The notes beneath the pieces are model-generated. The model was given only the letters and a program-made list of their open reading frames with translations, did not search any database and had not been told where the DNA came from. Shown here piece after piece: positions 12,771 through 24,900 of a stretch of 64,000 bases of DNA (its first letter is position 1; the number at the start of each line of letters is the position of its first letter). Source of the stretch: Aplysia californica. Taxonomy: Eukaryota > Mollusca > Gastropoda > Aplysiida > Aplysiidae. The translations under genes and the position numbers were made by a program. The stretch is from positions 3,731,985 through 3,795,984 of the forward strand of contig NW_004797271.1 of assembly GCF_000002075.1 (NCBI RefSeq), in the 5' to 3' direction.

Positions 12771-13970
12771 GAAAGAGGTAGGTCCTACATGTTATATTTA
12801 CCCCTTTATGCCTACAGATAGGTTTGTAAAAGAGCCCAAAACAGTCTCAGACCAGTCACTAAAGAGGTACAAAAAGTACATGTATGACAGTTATACTTTT
12901 TATACTTTTGAACCACTCTATCTACTTGTCTTTGTTCAAAATACAAAGATGAGCTCAGATAAGCAATGTGCTTGAATCGTTCTTGGCCCTAACTTCTTTC
13001 CAATCTAGTTCCCATTCTCTTGCTCATTTCTCTGTAACAGACATCTCTCGGAGACAAAAAGTATCTAATTCTAAACATTGACGGAGTAATTCTTCTTTCA
13101 GGTTTATTGTTTAGGAGTCGACAATTTCTAGAAGCAAACCGCAAATTCATCCTAAGTCCGTTAATCAAAAATCAACTTAAAGCTCGTCTCTACCGGCAGG
13201 GCAACATCCAAGCAGAGTATGCAAGTCCAAGTGTGAGAGGGGTTTCCATACCTCAAGGCCATAAGCGAAGCATAATTCTTGCAGTCTCTCGCAATGATAT
13301 TTATTCTTGATATATTTCAGTTTTCTTGACAGAAACTAAGAGAGAAGTTTGGAAAGACATCCTAAAACAAGTTTATAATAACGTCAGTTGAGAAAAAAAT
13401 GTAATGAAAGTAAACAACAACACTGTTGCCCTATCTGTTTCAGTAGCGCACAAAAATTATGTCTTTTACTTTTACATTTCTTATTTCCAAATAAATCCCA
13501 TAACAGTATGGAGATAACTTTTTAAAATTAGCCAGTACCAGGGGAACTGAAATAGACATAACATGAAAGACATGACAAACATATGTCAGGTTAAAGTGAG
13601 ATGCCCCTGACTGCTACAATTAACTGCTTATCCTACCATCATTGTCCATGATTGCCTATTTGTGTGGAAGTATATATTTGTTCTCTATCTCTCTATTTGC
13701 ATCAGTGAAATTATCTTTGAACAAACAAAAACAATGCAAGAATTTAAAGGATACCATGGCAAAAAGAAGCATGACATACTTTTATTTACAAGACCAAAAA
13801 ATTACACTTTTCTCACTGAAGACAATCATATCATACACATCATAAGTAAAGTCATTTTATACTGTAATCTAGCCTTGTATAAGATGCAAAAACTATGGCA
13901 CAGGAAAGCACTGTAAATTTGAAAACGACACAAGAATTAGGAGTCCAGGTCACTCCTGTTGTAGTAGTAG
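12771..13970. other. No gene seen
   Basis: AT-rich DNA without recognisable coding exons, repeats or RNA genes. Confidence 0.5.
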
Positions 13971-13974
13971 TAGT

Positions 13975-14048
13975 ATAAGGTTTTACGGCGCTCGCAACTG
14001 CTAAGGTCATATGAGCGCGCGAAACACAAGTTGTTCACTCTGCGAAAG
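13975..14048 (-). repeat. TTTTACGGCGCTCGCAACTG repeat, end fragment at gap
   Basis: GTTTTACGGCGCTCGCAACT then GGTCATATGAGCGC matches the repeats at 14841, 15641 and 23838. It runs into the N gap, so its extent is unknown. On the minus strand it would be the 3' tail of a SINE/LINE (…GCGAGCGCCGTAAAAC). Confidence 0.8.
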
Positions 14049-14338
14049 NNNNNNNNNNNNNNNNNNNNNNNNNNNNNNNNNNNNNNNNNNNNNNNNNNNN
14101 NNNNNNNNNNNNNNNNNNNNNNNNNNNNNNNNNNNNNNNNNNNNNNNNNNNNNNNNNNNNNNNNNNNNNNNNNNNNNNNNNNNNNNNNNNNNNNNNNNNN
14201 NNNNNNNNNNNNNNNNNNNNNNNNNNNNNNNNNNNNNNNNNNNNNNNNNNNNNNNNNNNNNNNNNNNNNNNNNNNNNNNNNNNNNNNNNNNNNNNNNNNN
14301 NNNNNNNNNNNNNNNNNNNNNNNNNNNNNNNNNNNNNN
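14049..14338. other. Assembly gap (N run)
   Basis: 290 unknown bases. Frames reported across it are meaningless. Confidence 1.
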
Positions 14339-14432
14339 ACAGAACGGCTTCTCCTCTCCCTGTAGTAGGTATTTGTGGGTCAGGGCCGTGTGTCCGATGC
14401 GCAATCGAGTAACTCCTGTTGAAAGCAACACC
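14339..14432 (-). mobile_element. LINE C-terminal fragment
   Basis: The minus strand encodes VTRLRIGHTALTHKYLLQGE followed by EKPFC at the gap edge. This is the conserved sequence before the C-terminal CCHC motif of Jockey/I-type LINE ORF2 proteins (TRLRIGHT..LTH.YLL). The rest is hidden by the gap. Confidence 0.75.
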
Positions 14433-14840
14433 AAACAAAATAAAACTGTACACAACAACATCAGGATTGCTGATAAAAATTAATAAGGAGTAATTTATTA
14501 GACACTGAAATGGTTAAATGGGTAGAGGTCTTTATGAAAGCTAGAAGGCAAGGAATGTATCTTTTGCATCCAGATGAGGTGTATACACAAACTTCGTGCA
14601 TAACTATTTTTTCATACTTCACCTATAATCCTCTCTGCCCAAAAATGAAGGATTTTTACTGATACTTAAGAACAGAAATCCAGCAATAAACAATATAAAG
14701 CACAAATGATAGATACAAAATATTCATGAGTACATTGGAAAAAAAGACACAAAAATTGGATGTCCAAAAAAAACTTTAAAAGCATTTATTCCAAAGCATC
14801 TACAGGTATATTTAATAAATTATGTATCTCATTGTTTTTT

Positions 14841-15232
14841 TGTTTTAGTAGTTTTTACGGCGCTCGCAACTGCGTACCGTCACATGAGCACCAACGGGTG
14901 GATGTCAACAGAGAAGTCTTCTCAGGGAATCAGGCTTACTGTGCTCACCTCTCTAGCTTCAACAGCAAAAAGTCAGCTTCGACTATCAAGGCATCCCTGA
15001 AATAGAAGGTCACAAGAGTGTGACAAACATACAAAAGAAGTAGAAGAAAAATGAGGATAGTAAGGATTAGGAAAGAAAAAGCAACAATTCCCTGTTGCAG
15101 TTCAGGCACAGTTACAAGTATGACATTGATGAATAAGTTCATTTACAATTTTAATGTGCATAAGATCATGTTAATGTTCCCCTTTGGGAATGGCCAAAAG
15201 ACACTTCAGTCAGTAGCACAGCACCAACGGTT
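14841..15232 (-). repeat. Interspersed repeat, copy A
   Basis: Starts GTTTTTACGGCGCTCGCAAC and ends about GTCAGTAGCACAGC. It shares nearly its whole length with copy B (15641-16397): CATGAGC..CAACGGGTGGATGTCAACAGAG, AAAGTCAGCTTCGACTATCA, CAAAAGAAGTAGA, GGAAAGAAAAAGCA, CATGACATTGAT-like and CCCTTTGGGAATGGCC blocks in order. Non-coding. The ACGGCGCTCGC end looks like a 3' tail on the minus strand. Confidence 0.85.
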
Positions 15233-15640
15233 ATGTATCTCAATCTTAACTGAAGACATTACAATGTACCAAAAAAAATAGAAGCACATGAAAATTTTTC
15301 TGGAACTGCCACAAAAGTTTGTGCATGATTTTGTGGAAATAGGAGAATCATGAAAAGGTGTGCTAAACACATTACTATATAAGGTGAATACAAACAAAGT
15401 GTGTGAACATATCAAATTTAAAATAATAAACTTTCTAAATTATTTACCTGTATTTGTGCTCTATCCTTTTATTATTGATGATTTCTGAGGCAGAAATTTC
15501 AATTCCTTTTAATACTATATACATCACAGCCGGACAAAAAAAGTAACACATCTATTATTAGTCAGACAAGGATAGAAAAGGGAAAAAAAGTAGCGCTGAT
15601 TTCTAGGCTTGTCAGGCCACTGTGCTCCCTGCTTTTTAGT

Positions 15641-16397
15641 TAGTTTTAGTAAGGTTTTACGGCACTCGCAACTGCATAAGGTCATATATGAGCGCCAAGG
15701 GGTGGTTGTCAACAGAGCAGTCCAAACAGGGTATCAGGCTTATTCCGCTCACTTCTCTAGCCTCAACAGCACAAAGTCTGCTTCGACATTCAAACTTACT
15801 TACTTACTACCCGTTATGCCATCTGGCGTTTAGGGCAGCAACAAAGGATCTCCAGCTCTCTCTGTTTTGGGCCATCTTGGTCAATGTCCTCCATGAATGA
15901 TTCAAGGACTTCATTTCAGACTCTACTGTGTGTCTCCAGGTCACATTGGGTCTGCCCCTCTTGCGATTTCCTTCGGGTGTCCAGTTGAGGGCAGTCTTCA
16001 CAATAGAGTCTGGTTCTCTTCTCAGAACATGTCCAATCCATCTCCATCTTCTTCTTTTTATTATGGTGTCGACTATAATAATAATAATAATAATTGCATT
16101 TATATAGCGAATATCCACGCTCAAGAGCATGCTCTATGCGCTTTACAACTATTAAAGCACCCCGGAAATAGCAGTTCACAAGAAAGAGACAAACATCCAA
16201 AAGAAGTAGAGGTAAAATGATGATAGTAAGAATGAGGAAAGAAAAGGCAGCAGTTCCCCCTATGTCGTTCTGGCACAGTACGAGCATGACATTGATAAAT
16301 CAGCCTATTTACAATTGTACTGTGCATAAGAACATGTTAATAATATATCCCCCCTTTGGGAATGGCCTAAAGACAGCTTCAGTCAGTAGCACCGCCC
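15641..16397 (-). repeat. Interspersed repeat, copy B, split by a nested LINE
   Basis: The left half (15641 to about 15785) and right half (about 16090-16397) together match copy A. Between them lies an RTE LINE 3' end and an ATAATAATAATAA tract followed by TTGCATTTATATAGCGAATA, which copy A lacks. Confidence 0.85.
15786..16076 (-). mobile_element. 5'-truncated RTE-type LINE 3' end nested in repeat
   Basis: The minus strand encodes RRRWRWIGHVLRREPDSIVK, then TPEGNRKRGRPNVTWRHTVE and MAQNRESWRSFVAALNARWH, the C-terminus of RTE-type reverse-transcriptase proteins. Its 3' end carries an (AGTA)n tail (complement of ACTTACTTACT at 15787). About 90 residues remain open, so this copy is young compared with the 10.8 kb one. 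A short TCGAC motif at both borders may be the target duplication. Confidence 0.9.
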
Positions 16398-18880
16398 TTG
16401 TGGGGGGTAGTCCCAGCTTTGATATACACTTCCAACTACTGTACAAAACAACAGTGTTTGCTTGTAGTTTTCTGCTATCATTACACTGCTGCCACAAAAC
16501 AACATGACATGAAGTTGAAGACACTTTTGGAGGTGTCTTTAAAGGAATCTTTTCCAAGGCCCTCACCAATCTCAAAAATTCAAACTAATAATCACCTTAG
16601 ACTTTTACATTTCCTTTTGTTTGGCAAATTGTTTCAATGATATCTGTTCTATATACCTGACTAGTTTACAGTTGCGTAAAATTAGTAAAGATGAAGTTCA
16701 CTTTACCTAAAAAAATAAAATATCTTAAAAGACCAAGACTTTTATAAGCTTTGTCTAAGGTCCATGTTGGGCTCCGTGTTAACTGTGAGCAAAATAAGGT
16801 GGAAGAAGCTCCACCTCAACAAGCGTCAGAAATAGGCTTTACACACAACATACAATACTGTTCAATATCAAGTAGGGGTCCAGTTTTATCTGCCCTTCAA
16901 GCAATTTTGTGTGCTTACTTTAGTCTCTTGTGGTCTGAGAAAGGGTCATTTTCCTATTTTTAAAAAATGCTAATTCCAAACAGGTTTAACTCCAAACCAG
17001 TTGCATCTGTGTCAAGTTTGTAACTAACAGTGACTAGACTGGAGAACCTAAATAGGAGATAAAGGTGTACCATAAAAAAAAACAAAGTTATAAATATTGT
17101 CTTTACAATTTCACAGGACATTGTCATTTCTAACAATTATAAATGAGTATAAAATAAAACTTTGACAAACTTTTTCTCACATTTCTAGAACAATAACCAG
17201 GATGACAGAAGTTCAATGACTTTACAAAACCCTAACACATAATCAGTATCAACACATTTAGTAATCTATTACTACCTAAAGACCTGGTAAATTATTCCAT
17301 CATCATTCAATAATTCCTTGAGCAACTTCTCACTTACACCCACTTTACTTGAGGAAAACTCTCTAAATGTTACCTTATTTTGATAACAAAATGTTTTCTA
17401 TTTCTCAAACTTCACTTGCATTCCTTTTTCATCCTTCAACTTTAATCCTGAAGTTCTAGGGGGAGCAAATGTGTAGCTTTGTCAAAGACTACAGCTACAA
17501 AAGCAAGTAAATGCTGAACATTTCTGAACAGATATAAGGGCAATAACTGCAATATATGACATCTCGTCAAGCTTGAAAGACACAAAATCGAATCCAACAA
17601 ATCAATATCTGCAAATGTGACCATTCTTATAATAATAAAAATATCATCAACTTTAAATGAAAGACTCAGGTATACAATCACAACCACCGTTTTTAACATT
17701 TTTCTCCATTCAAAGATTCAAACATTTTCCTGACATTTGTTCAGGACAGAAGAAAGACTCAAGGTCAGACAGTGTCAAAAGGAGGATTTGCAAGAGGAAA
17801 TGCACAAGCTACATGGAAATTCCATGCTTCATAAACCTCATACATTAATCCAGCAAACAAAAGTAACAGCACAAAATCATATCAATAAATGTTGGGAAAA
17901 CTGGCATAAACTGTGCCCGGTACCAGTAGCAGCCTCGAGCAAAATTTCAGTGTATCAAAACTAGTCCATTCACCTCACAAAACATTTCATTTATTGGTTT
18001 GCCAGGGTGGATAAGAAAAAATTAAGTGCACTTACACTCTAGGCAATCAAATAGCAAACTGTGCAAATCTGTATTAGATACATAGCAGGTTTGGACTCAA
18101 TAAATGCATATAGTGAGCACCATTTAAATGTTCATCATTCGCTTATTTGTTTATTTCAAGGCACAGACCTGTCTGTACACCCCAGTCCCATCAAGGTCAT
18201 TGTTACAGAATAATGGGAGACACATTGAAAGACACATGTCGCAGTGTTGACATATATGCATAAGACAAGTCAAAGCTTAGAAACATAGCACTTCTATCGC
18301 TGATCAATCTTCCATTAAGTAAGGCAATATACCAGACTAAAAGTAAAATATAAATATGAAATTAAAAATTAAATGCTACAAAAACAAACAGGGAATGGGC
18401 AAACCGACAAATAAGTACAGGTTCTCTCGTAGATATATATATATATAAAGAGGCAGCCTTTGTACATACACCCACCAATACATGGTCTCTAAATTACGAA
18501 TTACAGTCTTCCTAAAAATATTAACCCACTTGTCAACATTTTTTAAAATCTCCATCGTCAGCACAACTCACTCACAAAGTGTCATTGTCCAAACCCACTG
18601 ATCTGTCAACAAATGTCTCTGATTCCGACACAGTTCACAAACTGCAATGGAGATGTCAGTGTCATGCAGGAACCATAACCTATTTTCACCTCTTTCTTCT
18701 GGAAGTCTGTAGAGAGAGAAAGGAAACATGCTGCTTGACATCTCAAAACAAAAAAAGTTTTGCATGCCCAAATATGGAAAGCAGTTCTACAAAGCTATAA
18801 AAAAATGTTGCTTTTAGAAAAGGAAAATGTTGCTTTGTATGTCGAGCAGTAGGTGCTTACCCATCATCAACTTACCAAGT
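16398..18880. other. Probable CTC1 3' UTR and downstream sequence
   Basis: No coding exon was recognised. On the minus strand this follows the CTC1 stop, and AATAAA-type signals exist (complement of TTTATT near 18151), so part is likely 3' UTR. There is an (AT)n tract at about 18433-18446. Confidence 0.4.
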
Positions 18881-18951
18881 TCAATCTCTGATATGCGTAA
18901 GAATGGTTTGTGGATAAATTTTGGGGGAGGTTTCACAGGTTATTACATACC
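18881..18951 (-). CDS. CTC1: CTC1 putative terminal coding exon
   Basis: A CAG acceptor just right of 18951 joins exon 20 in phase and gives YVITCETSPKIYPQTILTHI, two more residues and a TGA at 18881-18883. It is short and only loosely like the human C-terminus. A GTAAGT donor lies a few bases downstream of the stop, so another frame could use this exon internally, but a stop in that frame near the acceptor argues against it. Confidence 0.45.
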
Positions 18952-21902
18952 CTGAATCCCAGCCACTAACAGGGAACAAAAGCATGAATCTCGCTCTGCT
19001 GAGGTGGGAGGGTTGAAAGAAAGAGGAGAAAAGCGAGGAACCCTTAACATGAGGAACCCCTCTCATTTAAACATACTTACTACGAAAAGAGCAGAATATA
19101 TTGACCTAATAAATTCTGCAAGATAAAGACATATACTGGCTCAGAAAAGAACCAATAGTCTACGGGAACGACGAGAACCTAAAGCCAAACAAAATAAATG
19201 AACAAAAAGTAAAAGTACTAAATGAATACTATTGATGAAAAATTCATTTTTCAGTTTGAAAGGTAGGCCCTGCATTTTATTAGGGTTTCTTTAACAACAA
19301 AAGTAAGGTGTAATCCTCCTCCTCACCAAATAGCCTCTCAGATGTTGACGAATTTATTATTGATTAAATTGGCAAATCTGCAGTTAACATTATTAACAAT
19401 ATCAAAATATCTACTAATTCCCTTTTTTTAAATCTCAGCAATACAACTGGTATAGATCTATATATATAACACACCCCCCCTTCCACATACACAAATACTA
19501 CTGTATTCACACTAAAATTCTTCAACCAAAAATATTTTATGTTTTTGTTAATACTAACCTTGGACTGGCATGGCATTAACACTTGCAGCATTTGGAGAGT
19601 GTTCACTTCGCTTCACCACCATAAGACAAGGACGCAAGACAAGCAGACTCCTGACAAGCTGGCATAAGAAATGCTCAATGGCAGACAGACAGCTCCACTG
19701 ATTGTTCTGAAAAAAAAAATTAATTTAGGTTTACATGTGATTTAAAATCTTCATATATCAAATCAGCAGGGAGGAGGACAAGTAGGAGGAGGAAGAGTGG
19801 AGAAGAAAAAGAACAAAAACAAGAAAAAGAATAAGTTTGGTTTGGTTTTAATTTTAGTAAGAGTTTTGTGGTAATTGCAACACAAAAGGGCACATATAAG
19901 TGCCAAAGATTGGACGTGTTACTACAGGATAACATAATAAGAAAAGAAAGAGGAAAGATAAGGACCGTAGGCATTTGATAGGAAAGAAGGAGCAAATCAC
20001 ACCAGAGCACCCGCCAACCACCCATGAACAAGAACAAGAAGAATGAAACACAATCAAATCAGATAATTTCAATCAGCATAAAAGTCAGATGAGAGCACTG
20101 TAACATTTTACATACATTTGTGAGTAAAATCTCTCCCTGAGCTTCCACCCCAGCCACAACGTCACTCCACTGGGACTCTGTCAGTGTGAGAAGCTGGCGA
20201 ACGTGGTCCACGCTCCACAGTTTGACACAGGCCTGGCATGATCCGTCATCCACTAAAACACTGGAATTGAATTTGGCTAAAACATATTTTTGGTGCAGAG
20301 AGTAAGTACATCAACACATAAATGGTCATGTCATGCATGACAGGATATGCGCTGCACAGACTGAGACATGTTGAAGTCGAGAAGGGAAGCCATCATTATT
20401 TTTACTTGCTATCAAAATTCATTGAGAATCACTAACTACCAGTGGTGCCTACATATTAAACATCTAGGCACTTTTGAAAACCATTTCAATTTTTTTAAAT
20501 TGCAAGCATCGTCTGCATTCTCCATTTCTAAAAACTGAAATAACCTATTGAAGAAAGTATAATAGACGGACACAGCATTAAAACCTGGCTGCAAACAAAG
20601 GTTTGATCAAAACCTCAAGGAGGAAGACGAAAAGAAAGACCACTAATTACAAATCCCTTCTAAAATATGCAACACTAGACAACAACACAAAGTCTCCATA
20701 TGTTCTGTGCATGTAGACCAGTAGCACTCTAGTATTCTCACCTTGCATTGGCAACGATTTCGGACATGGACACGTTCCCACACCCTCGGCTCTGACACAT
20801 GCCACTGTGGAACACGCCCTTGCACCGACGGCACACACACTTGATAGACAGTTTGAACACAAAGCCGATGTGGCATTGAATGAGCCATTCCTGTCCAGCT
20901 TTTTTATCTTGAACGTCACCAGTCCACAAATTGATGAGGAGCTCTCTTGAAGCAGTATCAAAGCAATCTTCCCAACTGTGTTCTAAAGAACTTAAAATTC
21001 TGTGCAGAAATGTGATAAAAGGAATCAATTATCCTCTGAAAAAAGAGAGAATGCATTTTTTTTTTACATTTGTCTTTCCACTTTTAACACAAAATTTTGC
21101 AAAAGCAAGAAGTATAAGAGAAAAGCAAGGAAAGACTAGTAGTAAAAGCACACTTGTTGTTGTTGTTGTTAGCGATCCAGTAGCATCTGAGCGTTAACTC
21201 TTCTGCATGATGCCATTCGGTAATAGTTGCATGTTTGTTCTAATTGTTGTCTTAAGGAGTAGAGGCAATTAGATGTGTGGGGTAGCTTGGGAAGAAAACA
21301 ACCCCTTAAATCAGTTAGTTTTCAACAGAAAAACAGATGATGTTCCACTGTCTCTGAGGGGTAGTCACATAGTGGGCAGGCAGCAGACTGCTTTACTCCA
21401 ATTCGGTTGAGATGTTGGTTGAGGGGTACATGTTGTGTTCTAAGTTGGAAGATTATGGATTGATCTCCCCTCCTCAACTCATTAAGCACACTTAAGAAGT
21501 CTTAAAACTCCTTGCTATATTTTAAAACAAACTTTCCAAACAAGGGAAAATATAGTAGCAACACTAAAAAGAAGTAAAAGGACAAAACCACATCAAGAGA
21601 CCCCCCCCATAATATAACTAAATAGCACAACACCACAAAACTACAGTGCTAACCTCTCAATAATGGGAGTGTCCAGCATTGTGATGACTTTAAAAGTCGA
21701 AACATCTTGGAATCGACAGTATGCATTCCCTGTTTTCTTTGAAACTTTTCGTTGAAGATGGATGAATTCAACCACAGCTCCTGTAAAAATATCAAAACGT
21801 GACATTACATAGACTTTTCCTTTTTCTGGCATTCCTGAGAGCACTTAAATCACTAAACTACTCAGGTCTCATTTTTCTACATCTTTTCAACACTGATGAC
21901 GG

Positions 21903-21972
<70 letters not shown>

Positions 21973-24900
21973 AACATCAACCATGACCACAATGATGATG
22001 ACAATTAGAAAAAAAAACAGGGTAGGAAGACAAGAAGGATGAAGATGGAGACAATGAAATTGACATTGTAAATTGTAATCAGACCAACAAGGAACAAAGT
22101 ATATCAGAAAAACATTTATACCAGTTGATGCATAAACAAAATGTTATTCAGTATCAAAAGTACATATCATCAAGAGAAAATCTTAAAGAAACAAAATAAA
22201 AATAAGCCACGAAGTGATCAGAACTTTGGATGCTAAAAAAGCACAGAACCATTTGCCAAACCTGGTACAAGGCCAACAATGTACGGTTTTCTCCAGCCAT
22301 CAACATAGATACTCAAAGGCGAAGCATCCCCACTTGTTCCATCACATCTCAGGTCAATGCCTACTATCTCAAGTTTGACATTTTTTATGACAGGGCCATT
22401 GAAATCTAAGAAAGAATAAAAAAGGAGACAATCTGAACATTAAATAATAGTTTTAAATAGCATTATCAAAGAATGCAGTATCCATTTGAAATAACATTGG
22501 AGTAAAATCCGCACCATAAAGTTTCCATTTTTTTTCCAACTTTTTTATTTACAGATTCATAAACTGTTATTTTTCCTCTTGCTTTGCTATCACAGAAAAC
22601 ATTACAGCCACACTTGACACCTGTCTGCTAATGCTAAGCTCATTGGATGTTGGCATCAATCGGTAAAAGAATCAAATGTCCATTTACAATTGAGTTTCAT
22701 ACTGCAATGCATTAAAGAGATAATGTGTCACTTATGACAAAGATACATCCAAAGCTCTGTTGACAGAGAATTGAAATTCAAATGCATTCAGAAGACAAAT
22801 GATTGGATACCTGGTGATGTAAGTGTGAAAAAAACTTTGAAACAAAAAGTAATGCATGCTGTTTAACACAGCATATGACTATTGTAAAAGATTTCAGTAT
22901 CTTAAAGTTAAAAGATGGAACATCCTTCTCTCATGGTAAGGGGTATGGAACCTTTAAACTCTCCAAAATATCCTATGTTCATTAATTAATTTGAACCTGC
23001 ACTGCACAAACAAGTCCAGCACTTTGCAAACTGACTTCAATCATGTGATCATTAATTAGAATGAAACCAAAATAGTTGAAAGGAATAACGGAAAGAAAAA
23101 AACGAAGACCTCTATCATTTCTTCTTCTAAGCACATCATTGTGACAATTGGAGAAAGTTAAATATTGTACCTTGAAAACCAGGGTCAATGTATTCTTTCT
23201 TGATTATCACTCCTAGAAATGACACAACAGACTGTGGGAATCTGTGGAGAGGATGTAACTTTATCTTCATTGCTATGTAAGACCTCAGGGGTAGTGAAAA
23301 ATAGGTTCCTCTTCCCTCAGCACAACTTATCTTTACATAAACAGACATTTTCCCTGCTACAACATAGTGTCCTTGCCTTTCAGGTAGCCGTGTTCTGTCT
23401 TGGGAGATACTCTTAATCTTTTATGTTTCCAGAGTTTCTTCCGTTTTGAGTACAGATTGAGAATTTTTTCCAAGCAGCCAGCAAGGTCAGATTTGCTTTT
23501 CCTTTAAATCCAACTGAAGAGAAGTTTTCAACATGCCCAGCATATATTTCATCCATATCCCAGAACGCTAGGTACTTAATGCCATCAACTCTGGAATCAG
23601 GGATGAAAAACAAATAAGAAAAACCCCATTAATTCACAGACAATGCTCACACAAACCAGGAACTGACTCGATTACTTTCGCATGGAAGGCAATCACTACA
23701 AAGAAACTATTTATATTCTCACACTTTAAGAACAAAATCAATTAAAACATAGGCAACATACTAAAATATGTAACTAGACTATCACTATAGCACTCTGACA
23801 TATATGGACGGAACAAATTATTTTGTTTTTTGTTTTTGTAAGTGTTTTACGGCGCTCGCAACTGCATATGGTCACATGAGCGCACGGGACACACCTAATA
23901 TTTTCAGCTGGTAGGAAATTTTGAATTTTGCCCTGGAGGCGGCCGAAGCCTACTCTAATCGATTGTAGACCACCAAGGGATCTTTAACGAGCGCAACTTG
24001 CACACGGGCCCTCCGAGATTTTTCGCCCATGTCCGAGAAGGCTAGGTGTAGATCTTTCCTACCAGAAGATCAGGGGTGTGGCTGAAAGACAGCAGTAAGA
24101 AGAAGCGAAGGAGTAGCAGTAGAAAGGCTGCAGAAAGAATCAGGAGCCCAGAGGAAGGGGCAAAGGAGGTGAGGGGGTGGGGGTAGAAAGAGGAGACGAA
24201 TGTAGATGACAGAACATTGCCAGAGAGCCGGAAATGAGGTGAAAGGAGACAAATTTAGAGAATAAAATTTTTCGGTCGCTACCCGGGACCTTTGAATGAG
24301 AGGCCAACACCTTAACCTCTAGGCCACGAGAGCCCCCACAAATTATTTACTGCTATGAAGAATACAAGATATTCCAAAGACCTTAAAAGAGGATCAAAAC
24401 CCCATTTTAAGATCTTCCTGTATACTTTAAACATATATAGGCTTTTGCGCAAAATAGTAGACATAGTTATCAATCTTTTGCCAGCTTTTTTTTTTTTGCA
24501 ATATAATGCAAACTAGCAAGGAGAGGAGAAAGAAAGAGCCAATTTTGAGAATTTCAGAAGAACAGTCGAAAGCTGTGATCCCTCAGGTACCAAAGGGATC
24601 ACAGAAAAGAATAAGCAACAATAACATACAGAACAACTGTAGAGCAAAACTACAAGAGAAAAAGCACGGAGTCAGATCAACCAAGAAGAGTTCTTAAAGT
24701 GATAACATCAACTTTATAGAAGTTACAAGACTGCCAAACGTGCCAACAGTAGTCAAAGGATGACCACACCTTTTGTTTCCTGTAAACAATGAGATGTGAG
24801 ATCTTTCTGTTTCCTAACAAACCTGTCACAGAGAACTTCCATTTTTACATCCTGTAGTTGTCATCAAAAAAAAAAAAGGAAAAAGACAAAGGACCTAATC

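Noticed and set aside
13937-14483. Frames across the N run
   Set aside because: Mostly unknown residues; only the LINE-like edge near 14340-14430 is informative.
21799-22008. Poly-Asp frame
   Set aside because: Translation of the ATG microsatellite.
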